Assembly (NCBI GenBank): GCA_964501275.1
Contig: CAZCSP010000008.1
Span: forward strand, 62,001 to 126,000
DNA: 64,000 nt
DNA from: 55-13 sp964501275
GTDB taxonomy: Bacteria; Armatimonadota; Fimbriimonadia; Fimbriimonadales; Fimbriimonadaceae
Direction: 5' to 3'
In this document: piece after piece, positions 50,594 to 59,800 of the stretch
How the letters are laid out: each line of letters starts with the position of its first letter
Position numbering within the stretch: position 1 is the first letter of the stretch
Notes under the pieces: model-generated
Database searches by the model: none
Told to the model about the DNA's origin: nothing
Seen by the model: only the letters and a program-made list of their open reading frames with translations
Program-made: the position numbers and the translations under genes

Positions 50594-52996
50594 TCAAATG
50601 CCGTCGAAGACAAGTGATGAAGGCCCAGAGAGGACAAGATGCCACTGAGGCAACCAACCTACGTCTGACAAACCTAAATTACTACTTGCCCAAATACGCC
50701 TGATCCGTGCCGTGCTATCGGTAAACGACACTTGCCAATCGACATCTCCAATACGTTTTAAGTAATTACGGTTGTAGTCCACACCTGCTTCCTCGATATC
50801 GGGCGGCTCCGGACGTGTCCATCCGTCTTGGAGGTTTATACCGAGTATCGACGCCCATGTCGCATCGCTTCGGCTTCCCGTCGTGTTGATATCAACTATC
50901 GATAGGTTGTTCCCTGCGAAGGAAACCTGGACGGTCCCAAGCTCTGGCGTTTGATAGTCAAATCGATCTGTATGCAGGCTTCCCTCAAATTTATACTCTG
51001 CATTTGGATTGCCGAAGTTTGAACGAAACTCCGTCGGGGACATTGCCAGCATATCCAATACCGGGAATGGCAACCTATCAGCCGCCCGCACTACGCTAGG
51101 CTGTTTGACCCCAAGCGTTACAATCATCCGCTTCTCAAAAGTTCCACCAAACATCACCTTGTCGCGGGCCAACCACTGAACTTCTCCGTAGCCTCCCCCA
51201 TTCCAATTCGCGTCCTGTGGAATACGTCGAAGCGCGGATACGGTATTCCTCGTTAAGTCCAGGTTGTCAGCGAAAGCAGCGAGACCCAATTGCACTCGAT
51301 TTCGATCCACGTAGGCGATGATGTCCCCCCAATTCGCCGATCCATCAGGGTATCGAACATCGGTCGCGTCGTTAAACGGTCGTGGTTCAGTCTCTAGATT
51401 CTCAATCTCTGCCACAAGCCCATCGGGAAGGGTGAAAGTCTTTTCTTTCAAGAGGACCTGCATCGGCCTTTGGAGCCCCCCTTCGCCGCTGGTTGCGCGA
51501 TTGCGGTGGGTGAAAGTTTGCCCGTCGGAAATGCGGTGGAAAACGACATCTTGACCCCGCGTTCCATATAGCCACTGCTGTCCGGTTGATAAATCGGAGG
51601 CAAAGGGGATTACCTTGATGGGTCGAGCATCGGCGTCGATGGTCTTATTTTCACCGGACAGCGATAGATAGAGGCGACCGCTCCTTCCCACCCAGAACGA
51701 CTTGGCGGGACTCTCTGTTTGCGAAGTGTAGACATTTCTTTCACCTCCGCCGGACGAGGAAAGCACGACCCATCGCTTCTGCACGGGATCCAATTGTGTC
51801 TTGCCTTGAATTGGCTCGCCGCGCTGACCTCGAAGCGGAACCGTCTTCCAGCCCTCCGTCGCTAGAATCCTTTTTCCATCAGGGGATAAAGACCACGCGC
51901 TCAAAGGTCTCTTGGACAGTTGACGCCTATTGGCGCCGTTCCAATCCATGCGCCACAGCCCCTGATTGGGTTTGGAGGCATAAATCGTTTTGCCATCGTG
52001 GGAGATCAAATCTAGAACGAATCCCGCGATCTTGTTAGGGCGTTTCACATTGGCGTCATAAGTCCAGAACTCAGTAGGTCCCACGCGGTAGGCGACGTTT
52101 GGCCGTGGGTTGGCGGGGGTTCGCTGAGTGGACGATTGCCAATTTTGGTGTCGGTCAATCACTTCCACGCCCGTCACCACAACATTTTCCGCATCCGGCC
52201 TGCGAATCTCTTGACCGCCCGTGTAGCCATGTATTTGCTTGGTGGGTAGAGACAAGAGCTGGCGGATCTCTGCTTCGTCCGCCGCTGCAATCGGCGTTGC
52301 CTGCTCAGGAAACGGGTTGCCCTCGGTATAGGCAAACTTCTCTCTCGGGTTCACCGTCACTGCCGCGCCGGGTGCGGATTTCAGGTAGATGTCTACCTTC
52401 CCTTCCGCCACGATCAGGGTTGTCTTCTTGCCTTGGACGTTGAGGCTGTAGGCCGTACCCTTGGGGGCGGTGGCGATCATTTGGCCTCCCGTCTTGATCG
52501 AAGACGGCTGCGCCAGCGTCCCCACGCGAAACTGGCCTTTGCCCTTCTCCAGCGACACCTCGTAGTCGATCGGCTTGGTGTAGTCGAACACCGTCGGCAT
52601 GATTGTGAGGAACGTCACCTTGGTGTTAGGCCCATAGTTCTGATGGACCAGCGTCCCCCCGGTGACGACCACGCCCTGCTTCTTGGTCTCCAAAACGTCC
52701 GGCACCTCAAGATTGGTATTGGCCTTAACGCCCTCCACGATCTTGTAAGTGGCGGGCTTCTTGATGCCCTTTTCAATATCCTTGTCGATCTCCGCCTTCG
52801 TCCGCCGACGGCTCAACTTGGCGTCCTTGGCCCACTTCTCGACGTGGACCCGATTGCTCTTCTTGGGGGGCGGCTCCTTCTTGGGAGGCGTTTTAGGGGC
52901 CGCCTTCTGGGCCGCCGCCATCGCCGCCAGGACAAAAAGGAGAGTGGCCAGAGCGGCCACCCACGGGAGCGAAAGCCGTTTCGCATGATGTTTCAT
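50594..52996 (-). CDS. Exported FecR-domain/beta-propeller protein B
   Basis: An 800-residue paralogue of the FecR protein 0.8 kb downstream. Signal peptide (LPWVAALATLLFVLAAMAAAQ), Pro/Lys linker (APKTPPKKEPPPKKS), then ~215 residues nearly identical to protein A, including LVHQNYGPNTKVTFL and VAEGKVDIYL. The propeller part keeps IYASKPNQGLWRMDWNGAN but then diverges, and only one copy of the C-terminal domain (PVLDMLAMSPTEFRSNFGNP) is present, explaining the shorter length. A CRP-type site and GAGAAT hexamer lie upstream at the same relative positions as in its paralogue. Likely a duplicated periplasmic sensor. Confidence 0.75.
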   Translation of the reverse strand: MKHHAKRLSLPWVAALATLLFVLAAMAAAQKAAPKTPPKKEPPPKKSNRVHVEKWAKDAKLSRRRTKAEIDKDIEKGIKKPATYKIVEGVKANTNLEVPDVLETKKQGVVVTGGTLVHQNYGPNTKVTFLTIMPTVFDYTKPIDYEVSLEKGKGQFRVGTLAQPSSIKTGGQMIATAPKGTAYSLNVQGKKTTLIVAEGKVDIYLKSAPGAAVTVNPREKFAYTEGNPFPEQATPIAAADEAEIRQLLSLPTKQIHGYTGGQEIRRPDAENVVVTGVEVIDRHQNWQSSTQRTPANPRPNVAYRVGPTEFWTYDANVKRPNKIAGFVLDLISHDGKTIYASKPNQGLWRMDWNGANRRQLSKRPLSAWSLSPDGKRILATEGWKTVPLRGQRGEPIQGKTQLDPVQKRWVVLSSSGGGERNVYTSQTESPAKSFWVGRSGRLYLSLSGENKTIDADARPIKVIPFASDLSTGQQWLYGTRGQDVVFHRISDGQTFTHRNRATSGEGGLQRPMQVLLKEKTFTLPDGLVAEIENLETEPRPFNDATDVRYPDGSANWGDIIAYVDRNRVQLGLAAFADNLDLTRNTVSALRRIPQDANWNGGGYGEVQWLARDKVMFGGTFEKRMIVTLGVKQPSVVRAADRLPFPVLDMLAMSPTEFRSNFGNPNAEYKFEGSLHTDRFDYQTPELGTVQVSFAGNNLSIVDINTTGSRSDATWASILGINLQDGWTRPEPPDIEEAGVDYNRNYLKRIGDVDWQVSFTDSTARIRRIWASSNLGLSDVGWLPQWHLVLSGPSSLVFDGI

Positions 52997-53050
52997 TTCG
53001 ATTCCTTCTCCGGTTGTTTCTTAGCGTCGGCAAACGCCGATACCGGCCAC

Positions 53051-53093
53051 ATTCTCGCATGGCCCTCTCTTTCAGAGTGTGCTCTTTATCACA
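53051..53093 (-). promoter_or_regulatory. CRP-type operator and -10 upstream of FecR protein B gene
   Basis: The plus strand reads TGTGCTCTTTATCACA at 53078-53093: one half-site exact, the other with one change. GAGAAT on the minus strand (53051-53056) begins 29 bases after the centre, as at the paralogous gene, although the intervening bases differ. Confidence 0.62.
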
Positions 53094-53165
53094 AAGAATC
53101 TCTTTTCCTCAATCGTGGAAAACAGAATCGCCCAGCGGCGCTATAGTTGTACTTGCCGAGAACGC

Positions 53166-53240
53166 GGAGCGCAAGATCAAGGTCGGACAAGATAAGCCCC
53201 AAAACGGCTAACTTGGGATAACTTAAGGTGTTTTGAGCCT
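53166..53240 (-). repeat. Conserved upstream element, copy B
   Basis: On the minus strand the blocks run TTCAGGCTCAAAACAC, CTTAAGTTATCC, CTTATCTTGTCC and GATCTTGCG. Order and sequence follow copy A (49.98 kb) and partly copy C (63.79 kb). Confidence 0.5.
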
Positions 53241-53326
53241 GAACCGCCCCTCAAATCCTCATTCCCGGGGTTCTTATCCATCCACCTCCGAAACGGCGAC
53301 CCTGGCGAAGCTGCTTCTCCAAGCGT

Positions 53327-55135
53327 TCAAGCTCCGGTTTCCGACAGCGTGTACACCTCGACCGGGTCGGCGAAGCCTTTGAATGTGGCCCGCTCCAGGA
53401 AGATCGCTCCAAACGGCCCGCCGGCGCGCCTGGCCATCTCCGGGCCGATGCACACCCGTACTTTGGCCTGCCCACAGTGGCTTTGCAGCCTGGCCGCCAG
53501 GTGGATCGGTGCGCCGAACCAACTCCACTCCTCGTGTCCCTTCTCTGCCACCAGATCGCCCGTTATCTCGCCGACTTCGATCCCAATGGTCAGGTCCGCG
53601 TCGCGGTTGAACTTCGCTTTGGTCGCGGCATCCAACTGCTCGATGGTCCTCCGAAAGGCGACGACCGTCTCCAGACATTGGCGGAGGTGGGCGTCACGCC
53701 CCCCGCGCCCGGAGGGAAACCACATCGCCATGGCCCCATCGCCCATCGTCCGCTCTACCGATCCGCCATGACTCCGAATCGCCTTCACCAGAGCCTCCAA
53801 AACCTGGCGCAGCATGGCGCCTACCTCGCTCAGTTCCATATCGGAGATGGCGGCGGTAGAACCCTTCAGGTCCACAAACATGATCGCCGCCTCCACCGCG
53901 CGACCCGGCTTGCGCCCATGAGCCGGATCGAATCGTTTGGCCTTGATCCCGTAGAGTGTGGAGAGGGAGATGGCGGAGAAGATCGCGGAAAGGAACGGAG
54001 CCAAGGTTTCGAGCCGGAGGCTCGCATAGTCCAGCACATAGATCGGCGCCAGCGCCGCCAATGCGCCCGCTCCGGCAACGCCCAACAAGAAGAGCAGGGG
54101 GCGTAAACTGGCGGCCAACAGCCCCGCCATCAGCCCCAGCGCCCATCCCCACAGCCCATTGGCGAGAATGCTAGTCGGCGCGGCTTGGAACTCGGCGGGA
54201 CTGATGAGTGAGTTTACAAATTGGGCCACCACCTGGTGCCCCATCTGAACTCCCAGCGATTCGGTAGCGAAGTCGTCCTTGTCAGCCACCTCGGACCCCA
54301 CCACCACGATCTTGCCTCGAAACCGCTGGGGATCACCGTGGATGGCATCGGCGTATTCGATAGTGGGAAAAGGCTTGGGCCGGCTGGTCCAGCGGGACCG
54401 GTACTCAAAGTCCAACCCCACGGGCCAGCGGAAACCGGGTGCAATGTAGGCGTCACCCGCCTCACTCAGCTCCAAGGCGTCCCCATTCATACCCCGACTT
54501 GCCAATGCCGCCAAGACCGCGACGTGAGGGTAGTGCCTTCTCACATTCGGGTCAAAGTACCGCACATAGAGCCCACGTATCATCTGGTCGGGGTTATAGG
54601 GGGTAAGCGACCCAGACATGACATGGGGGAAGGGCGCGGGAGGTCTGATGAAGTTACCCTTCATCTCCACCGTGGGTTGCTCGCCTTGGATGATGACTTG
54701 GTCGGCTTCGTGCATATGGCCAAGGACCACCACGGTCGGGGCGGCTTCCTCGATGGCAACCTTCACAAGCCTGTTCTCCTCCTCAACCAATTGGTCGCTA
54801 AAGTTGTAGTCCATTACCACAACCTTGGCTCCCCCTTTGGCCAGGGTTCGGATCAGGTCGGCATGGAATCGGCGCGGTACCGGGGCCCCCGCCTCCATGT
54901 CCTCCAACCCCAGATTCGCCAGGGTCTTTCTCGTCTGGCTGACCACCATGATGTCGGGGGAGGCAGGGATCCCTTGGTTGGGGCTGATCCGCAGTTCCAC
55001 GTGTCCCAGCCAGTCGACCTTGTTGACTAGCAGCAGGGCCAAGCAAGAAGTCGCCAGGCCGACGATGATCGCCAGGCCCAGCTTCTTCAGTCTTTTCCTT
55101 GCAATTGCATTCATAGGAGTGAGGATGTGAATCAT
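53327..55135 (-). CDS. CHASE2 receptor with class III cyclase domain, 1 (degenerate)
   Basis: A 602-residue membrane receptor; an ATG seven codons later (55114) is an equally good start. One N-terminal helix (LAIIVGLATSCLALLLV) leads into an extracytoplasmic CHASE2 domain (DIMVVSQTRKTLANLG ... KVVVMDYNF ... FRGKIVVVGSEVAD), then three helices (residues ~320-390) and a cyclase domain. Metal Asp residues are kept (FVDLKGSTA, MGDGAMAMW). However, the purine-specifying Lys is Arg (ERTMGDG) and GD-x-VN-x-AAR reads GAPIHLAAR, losing Asp and Asn. Activity is doubtful. It lies 57 bp after the CsgG-family gene, with a REP between, and probably shares its transcript. Confidence 0.82.
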   Translation of the reverse strand: MIHILTPMNAIARKRLKKLGLAIIVGLATSCLALLLVNKVDWLGHVELRISPNQGIPASPDIMVVSQTRKTLANLGLEDMEAGAPVPRRFHADLIRTLAKGGAKVVVMDYNFSDQLVEEENRLVKVAIEEAAPTVVVLGHMHEADQVIIQGEQPTVEMKGNFIRPPAPFPHVMSGSLTPYNPDQMIRGLYVRYFDPNVRRHYPHVAVLAALASRGMNGDALELSEAGDAYIAPGFRWPVGLDFEYRSRWTSRPKPFPTIEYADAIHGDPQRFRGKIVVVGSEVADKDDFATESLGVQMGHQVVAQFVNSLISPAEFQAAPTSILANGLWGWALGLMAGLLAASLRPLLFLLGVAGAGALAALAPIYVLDYASLRLETLAPFLSAIFSAISLSTLYGIKAKRFDPAHGRKPGRAVEAAIMFVDLKGSTAAISDMELSEVGAMLRQVLEALVKAIRSHGGSVERTMGDGAMAMWFPSGRGGRDAHLRQCLETVVAFRRTIEQLDAATKAKFNRDADLTIGIEVGEITGDLVAEKGHEEWSWFGAPIHLAARLQSHCGQAKVRVCIGPEMARRAGGPFGAIFLERATFKGFADPVEVYTLSETGA

Positions 55136-55149
55136 ATCCTATCGCCGCA

Positions 55150-55186
55150 ACCCTTGTAGCCTGAACCTTGCGGTCCAGGCTACCGG
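55150..55186. repeat. REP hairpin between CsgG-family and CHASE2 genes
   Basis: GTAGCCTGAACCTTGCGGTC followed by CAGGCTAC: GTAG at one end, CTAC at the other, arms GCCTG/CAGGC. It sits in the 56-bp gap between two minus-strand genes of one probable operon. Confidence 0.65.
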
Positions 55187-55191
55187 TGGTG

Positions 55192-56733
55192 CTATCGAAT
55201 GGCTACTTTGCCCTCCACCTTGGCTTTACCGGCGGTCTGGATCGAAAGTCGGAATCGCTTCATGGACTGGGCGGTTTCCAGAGCGGCGGCCAGATCGTCC
55301 AGGTCGCTGGGCTTGAATTCAACCGTTGCGAACAGGATGCCCCCTCGAAAGTTGGTGCGAACGGCCGACTTAACTCCCGGCATCGTCTTGATCGCGTTGA
55401 TGAATTCGGTTGCGCTGCCCAGGCTGGGCCAGCCGCCGATCTCGATCTCAGTCTTTACCAGACCCGAATTCGCCGCGATCCCCTTCTTAGAAACCTGGTC
55501 TGCCATCATCCCGATGAACTTGCCCGACATCTGCTTGGCCGCATTCTGCAGGGCGTTCTTGCCTGCCAGGATTTCGCTCATGTCTCGACCGGGAGCATGG
55601 TGGCCTTCCGCCGCCAGGATTTCGCCGGTGTCCATTCGGATGGCGCGGATTTCGACTCGCGCTCGGCTGAAGATGGAGGACAAGTCTCGATCCTGCTGGT
55701 TGTTCCGCTCGGCCAAACCCTCGCCGACGATCAGGATATCCGCACCAAACATGGTTCGCAGCTCTTCTAACTTGGCTCCATTGGTTTCGCCGCGCAGCAT
55801 CGCCATCACCTCGCGGTCGCCCCGCAGCTCTTTGGCTCGCTGATCGTCGACCACCTTCACTCCCGCGTTCAGCAACTGCTTGATGATCTCGGTCTCGGCA
55901 GCGGGATCGGGTACGTTTGGGCGCAGAAAGATCGTCTCGGGGATCACAACCACGGCGCTCAGTCCCTTCAGCGCACCCATGTTGGCGGAGGGTTGAAAAG
56001 CGCTGACAGATCCGCTTTCCGTCTCTCCCGCGGCGGTCACATTCAGCTTCCACTTGCGCTCCGCTCCCTCCCATTTCTTGGCGAAGTCGATCGCCAATTC
56101 TCGGATCGCCTTTCGGGTGGCTTTGCCAAACTGGCTGTCCTGCCACTCGTTGCTGTCGAAGTTAGCGCCCTGCAGGAATCTGGGCAGGTTGAAGCCTCCT
56201 CCCAGTCGCAAGCCGCCGCTCTTCTCGCTACCGGCTCCCGTTGCCGCCGCCAGGATCAAACCCGTTCGTGCATCGATGATTCGAGCGTCGATCTTCACTC
56301 TGGCTTCATCGTTGCCCACCCTTATTGGCCCGATGCTACCGCCCGATTTCTTCATCCCGAACTCGGTGATTCGCCCAACCACCATCCATTCGGCACCCAG
56401 TTTCTGGCCCAGCATAGGGGCTGAGTTCTGATCCAAGATGCCGGTCATCCCCATTTCGCCCTCCAGCTCCATCTTCTTGAACTGCGATCTCTCCAGGGCG
56501 TTTGCTCCCAGATTCACCAACTCGGTGGTCAGCATATCGGCGGCATGGTCGCCCAATGCGCCCTTCCCGGCGGTCCCATAGGCCGTACTGGGATCGAGTG
56601 AAGCCACCGCCACCCGCCGGGTCGAGTTGATCGTCACGTCGTTACCGAAGGCGGCGCTGAAAGCGGTAGCCAAAGCTAGGACAACCATGGCTCGGTAAGT
56701 ATTGAATCGGTTCTTGATCGCGTAAGTTTGCAT
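55192..56733 (-). CDS. CsgG-family exported protein
   Basis: A 513-residue protein. ATG at 56733 follows GGAGGATGAA; a signal peptide ends near AFSAAFG. Residues ~35-185 are CsgG-like: RRVAVASLDPSTAYG, LTTELVNLGANALERSQFKKM, LGQKLGAEWMVVGRITEFG, and ARIIDARTGLILAAATG. CsgG itself is the outer-membrane channel for curli, but distant members are periplasmic assembly or sensor proteins. There is no lipobox. A second CsgG/FlgT-like half covers ~240-415 (LLNAGVKVVDDQRAKEL). The C-terminal ~90 residues (VKTEIEIGGWPSLGSATEF) recur as a separate fragment at 63.5 kb. A perfect CRP-type site lies 66-81 bp upstream. Confidence 0.75.
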   Translation of the reverse strand: MQTYAIKNRFNTYRAMVVLALATAFSAAFGNDVTINSTRRVAVASLDPSTAYGTAGKGALGDHAADMLTTELVNLGANALERSQFKKMELEGEMGMTGILDQNSAPMLGQKLGAEWMVVGRITEFGMKKSGGSIGPIRVGNDEARVKIDARIIDARTGLILAAATGAGSEKSGGLRLGGGFNLPRFLQGANFDSNEWQDSQFGKATRKAIRELAIDFAKKWEGAERKWKLNVTAAGETESGSVSAFQPSANMGALKGLSAVVVIPETIFLRPNVPDPAAETEIIKQLLNAGVKVVDDQRAKELRGDREVMAMLRGETNGAKLEELRTMFGADILIVGEGLAERNNQQDRDLSSIFSRARVEIRAIRMDTGEILAAEGHHAPGRDMSEILAGKNALQNAAKQMSGKFIGMMADQVSKKGIAANSGLVKTEIEIGGWPSLGSATEFINAIKTMPGVKSAVRTNFRGGILFATVEFKPSDLDDLAAALETAQSMKRFRLSIQTAGKAKVEGKVAIR

Positions 56734-56770
56734 TTCATCCTCCACGCCCTTTGTTTGCGGGCATGGAGAG

Positions 56771-56814
56771 ATGATAGGTTGTCTTCAGAGCTTGAATATG
56801 TGATTTCTATCACA
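56771..56814 (-). promoter_or_regulatory. CRP-type operator and -10 upstream of CsgG-family gene
   Basis: TGTGATTTCTATCACA at 56799-56814 has two exact half-sites. On the minus strand TATCAT (56771-56776) begins 30 bases after its centre, within one base of the class II distance. A weaker partial palindrome (ATGATATTCATCA) lies immediately beyond. Confidence 0.7.
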
Positions 56815-56832
56815 TATAGAGTATGATATTCA

Positions 56833-59800
56833 TCACTTGCCTTTTTTTGGTTTCACTACGATGAAGTCGTTATCGAGGTTCTCGCTTCTCGCATCCGGCC
56901 GTTGTGCGCCGTTGGTGCGTTCAGTCACCCGCTTGGCCACGTAGTTTGCCAAGAGGGATACGCTCACCTCCTGGCTGCCGCCAGGAGCCTTGCCTTGTAG
57001 AGCCTCCAGCAGGGCGTCGGTAAAGATACCGTTGCCGCTGGCCTCGATCGCATACTGGTGGCCTGCGCTCGCCGACACCACAACGGCTCCCGTACCCCGC
57101 CGGAAGTCGGCAAAGAGGGACTTCATCACCTCCAAGGTGGTGACGCTGGCTGGATTGGCAATCGCCGAAAAATTCCCCCGGTTCAGCACAACCCCGTTTT
57201 CTTTCAACTGTGCAGGCTGTCGCTCAAACGCCTTCGACTCCTCATCGTCGATTTCTCCGGCATGACAGGTGTCCAGGAGGAGCAACTTCTGGCGGCAGGG
57301 AATACCGTCGACAAGAGATTCAAGCTCCGGGTAAGCCAATCCCGCAGACTCAGGAGCGCTGAAGTCGACGTCATGGGTGCCAAAGAAATACTCCATATTC
57401 TTCTCCCCGCCCCTCAAGCCGTGCCCAGCAAAGAAGACGATGACCACATCGTCGACCTTGGCCTCCTTGAGGAAATCCTTGGTCTGGAGAATAGCGGGCT
57501 TCAGCGCCTCCTCTGACCGAAGAAGCTTCACATTGACTTTTCCGTACATGGTTCCGGCCTGTCCGCTGAGGTTCTTCGCCAAGTCCTCGGCGTCTTTTTG
57601 GGCATAAGCCAGGTTGTTTGAAGCCTGCTTGTAGCGAGAAACGCCTACCGCAACCAAGTACAGGTCGGGCTTCCGGGCCGGGGCCGTGCAGAACACGTCG
57701 TATTGCACCGGGCTTGACCCGGCGCCTTGCGAGTTCAGGGCAGTGATGCGGATGCGGTTCCTTCCAGGCGCCAGCTCCAGATCGACCTTCGACTTCACAA
57801 GCCGCAATTCCTGCCCATCGAAGTCCAACCCGCCTCCTTTGTGGATCGGCACCCCGTTTACTTCTACACGAACGTTATTGATAAACGCTCGCTGATCGGA
57901 GCAAGTGAGCTCAAACGAAAGGCTTCGCTGATCCGTCTGAGGTGGGAATGACGCCTTATCAACCTTAACCTCGGGAATGTTAAAGTCCGAGGCCAGCATC
58001 TGCTCCTTGAACTTCATCTTGTCAAGACGCATCTCGTAGGCGCGGAGGTAAGCCTCGATAATCTCTGGCTTGGCCAGACCAAGGGTTTCCAAAACCCTGT
58101 CCGGACGGTTCAAGCGCAGGTCGAACTGCTCGAAAGGATAGGTGCTGGCCCCGAATCGGAATAGGGCATACCTTCCAACGCCAGGGGTGCCCATGTAGTA
58201 ACGATCTCTCGACTGGCAAATCACTTGGCCATTGCCAACCACTTTGTAACGCACCAACTCTTGCTGATCCTTTACTCGCCACACGCAGACGTCGCCCTCA
58301 TTCGTACCAACGTAAAGAAGGCCTCCATCGGGAGAGAAGGATAGGCTGGTGACGCGCCCGCTTGGTATCTTGACTTTCTTGGCGTCCCGTGGAGCGCGTC
58401 GGCTCCCCACCCAAACCTCGCCCCAGGATGCCAGGGCAAAGTTGTATCCCATCCTCGAAGTCGCAAAGGACTCTGGATCACGGATCAGGCTGTCCAGTTG
58501 AAGCCGGAACTGCGGCTCGAGAACCCCAAAGTGGCAGTAGACCAGTTGACTATGAACATTGTCTTCGACTCTCACGGGAACCAGCGAGTAAAACCCTTTG
58601 CTGTCGCCGTCGAATCCCAGGAATTGAACTCCCTTGGTATCGCGATCCTCCTCCTTGAGGTCGGGGGTGAGGGTCCACGAGTGGTGCGCGGCGCCATTTT
58701 TGGCGATTTTCTGAACGAAGGTGACGCTCTCCTTCTCACCACCCTCCGGAGTGATTGAAATCACGCTCTCGCCATTGGGGGCAACCTTGTGGTGCCGGGG
58801 CTCCCAGGGAATCTGGGATAACGTCGGCTTCCAGTTGCCGCCCTCTCCAAACGAAACTTTGTAGTCGGTGTGGCTACGGTTGGGAGTTTTGGAGCCGCAT
58901 AGAAGTAGTTCGTTTGCGTTTCCAAAGCCAATAATGGTTGGGAGATTCGTGAACTCCCGACTCCAATCGAGCCCCAGACGATAGTTGTGGACGATAAGCG
59001 TGGCGGCTTGTCCTTTCGATGCGCTCGAATCGAGGTAGGCCAATAGCTCGCCGGAGGGGCTGAGCCAGGTCTGCCCATGTTTCGAGGCAAGCGTAGCCAA
59101 GTCAGAGGTGACCTCTCTGATTTCGCCACCTGGGTTTAGATTGACTTCAAAACCGCCCGCCAGTATCCGAGCGTGCCCATCGTTGGCGAAGCAGATTTTC
59201 TGAATCTCATACGTTCGATAACTGGTCTCGAGAATGGACTGGAAGGAAGGATAGGAGTAGACGTTAAACGAGCCGCCGCCCACGGCCACGGCGATCTTTT
59301 GGCGCTCATCGATGGCAAATGCCGTCACGCCCGATCTGACTTTCCTCACGAGCCTCTTGGAGGCCACGTCGTACACGCAAAGTCCATCTTCGGAATTGAC
59401 GACCAACTCGCTGCCGGTTTGATTAACAAACAAGCTTGTCGGGCGATGAGGCATTGGGATGCGCGCCGCAGGCTTGGTTCCGGCTAGGTCCTCGACGAGA
59501 ACGACCCTTTCCTCCAGCCAATAGGCCATCGTTTTTTCGTCGGCAGAGAACGCGGTGGCGTACGCCTTCCCCATCTCCTTCACGAGTTTCGTGTTAAGGT
59601 TTACGAGGAAGCTTTTCTCATGATTGATCGCCAGGTAGCCGCACTTGGGGCTAAAGGCAAAGATGGATCCGATGTCGTCGGGATTGAAGTTTCGACTCGT
59701 GGTGTCTGGCCTTGCCGATACGTTGGCAATCAGCTGCCCCGTGATAATATCGACGACTTCAAACCTGTTGAAGCCATGCACAACGGTTGAGCCATCCGGC

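Larger units (their letters stand above)
52997..53326. other. 330-bp regulatory intergenic region
   Basis: No gene is seen. It contains the leader hairpin (~53025-53045), the CRP-type site with its -10, and the conserved upstream element copy B (53166-53240). The part nearest the cyclase stop (53241-53326) shows nothing recognisable. Confidence 0.6.
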
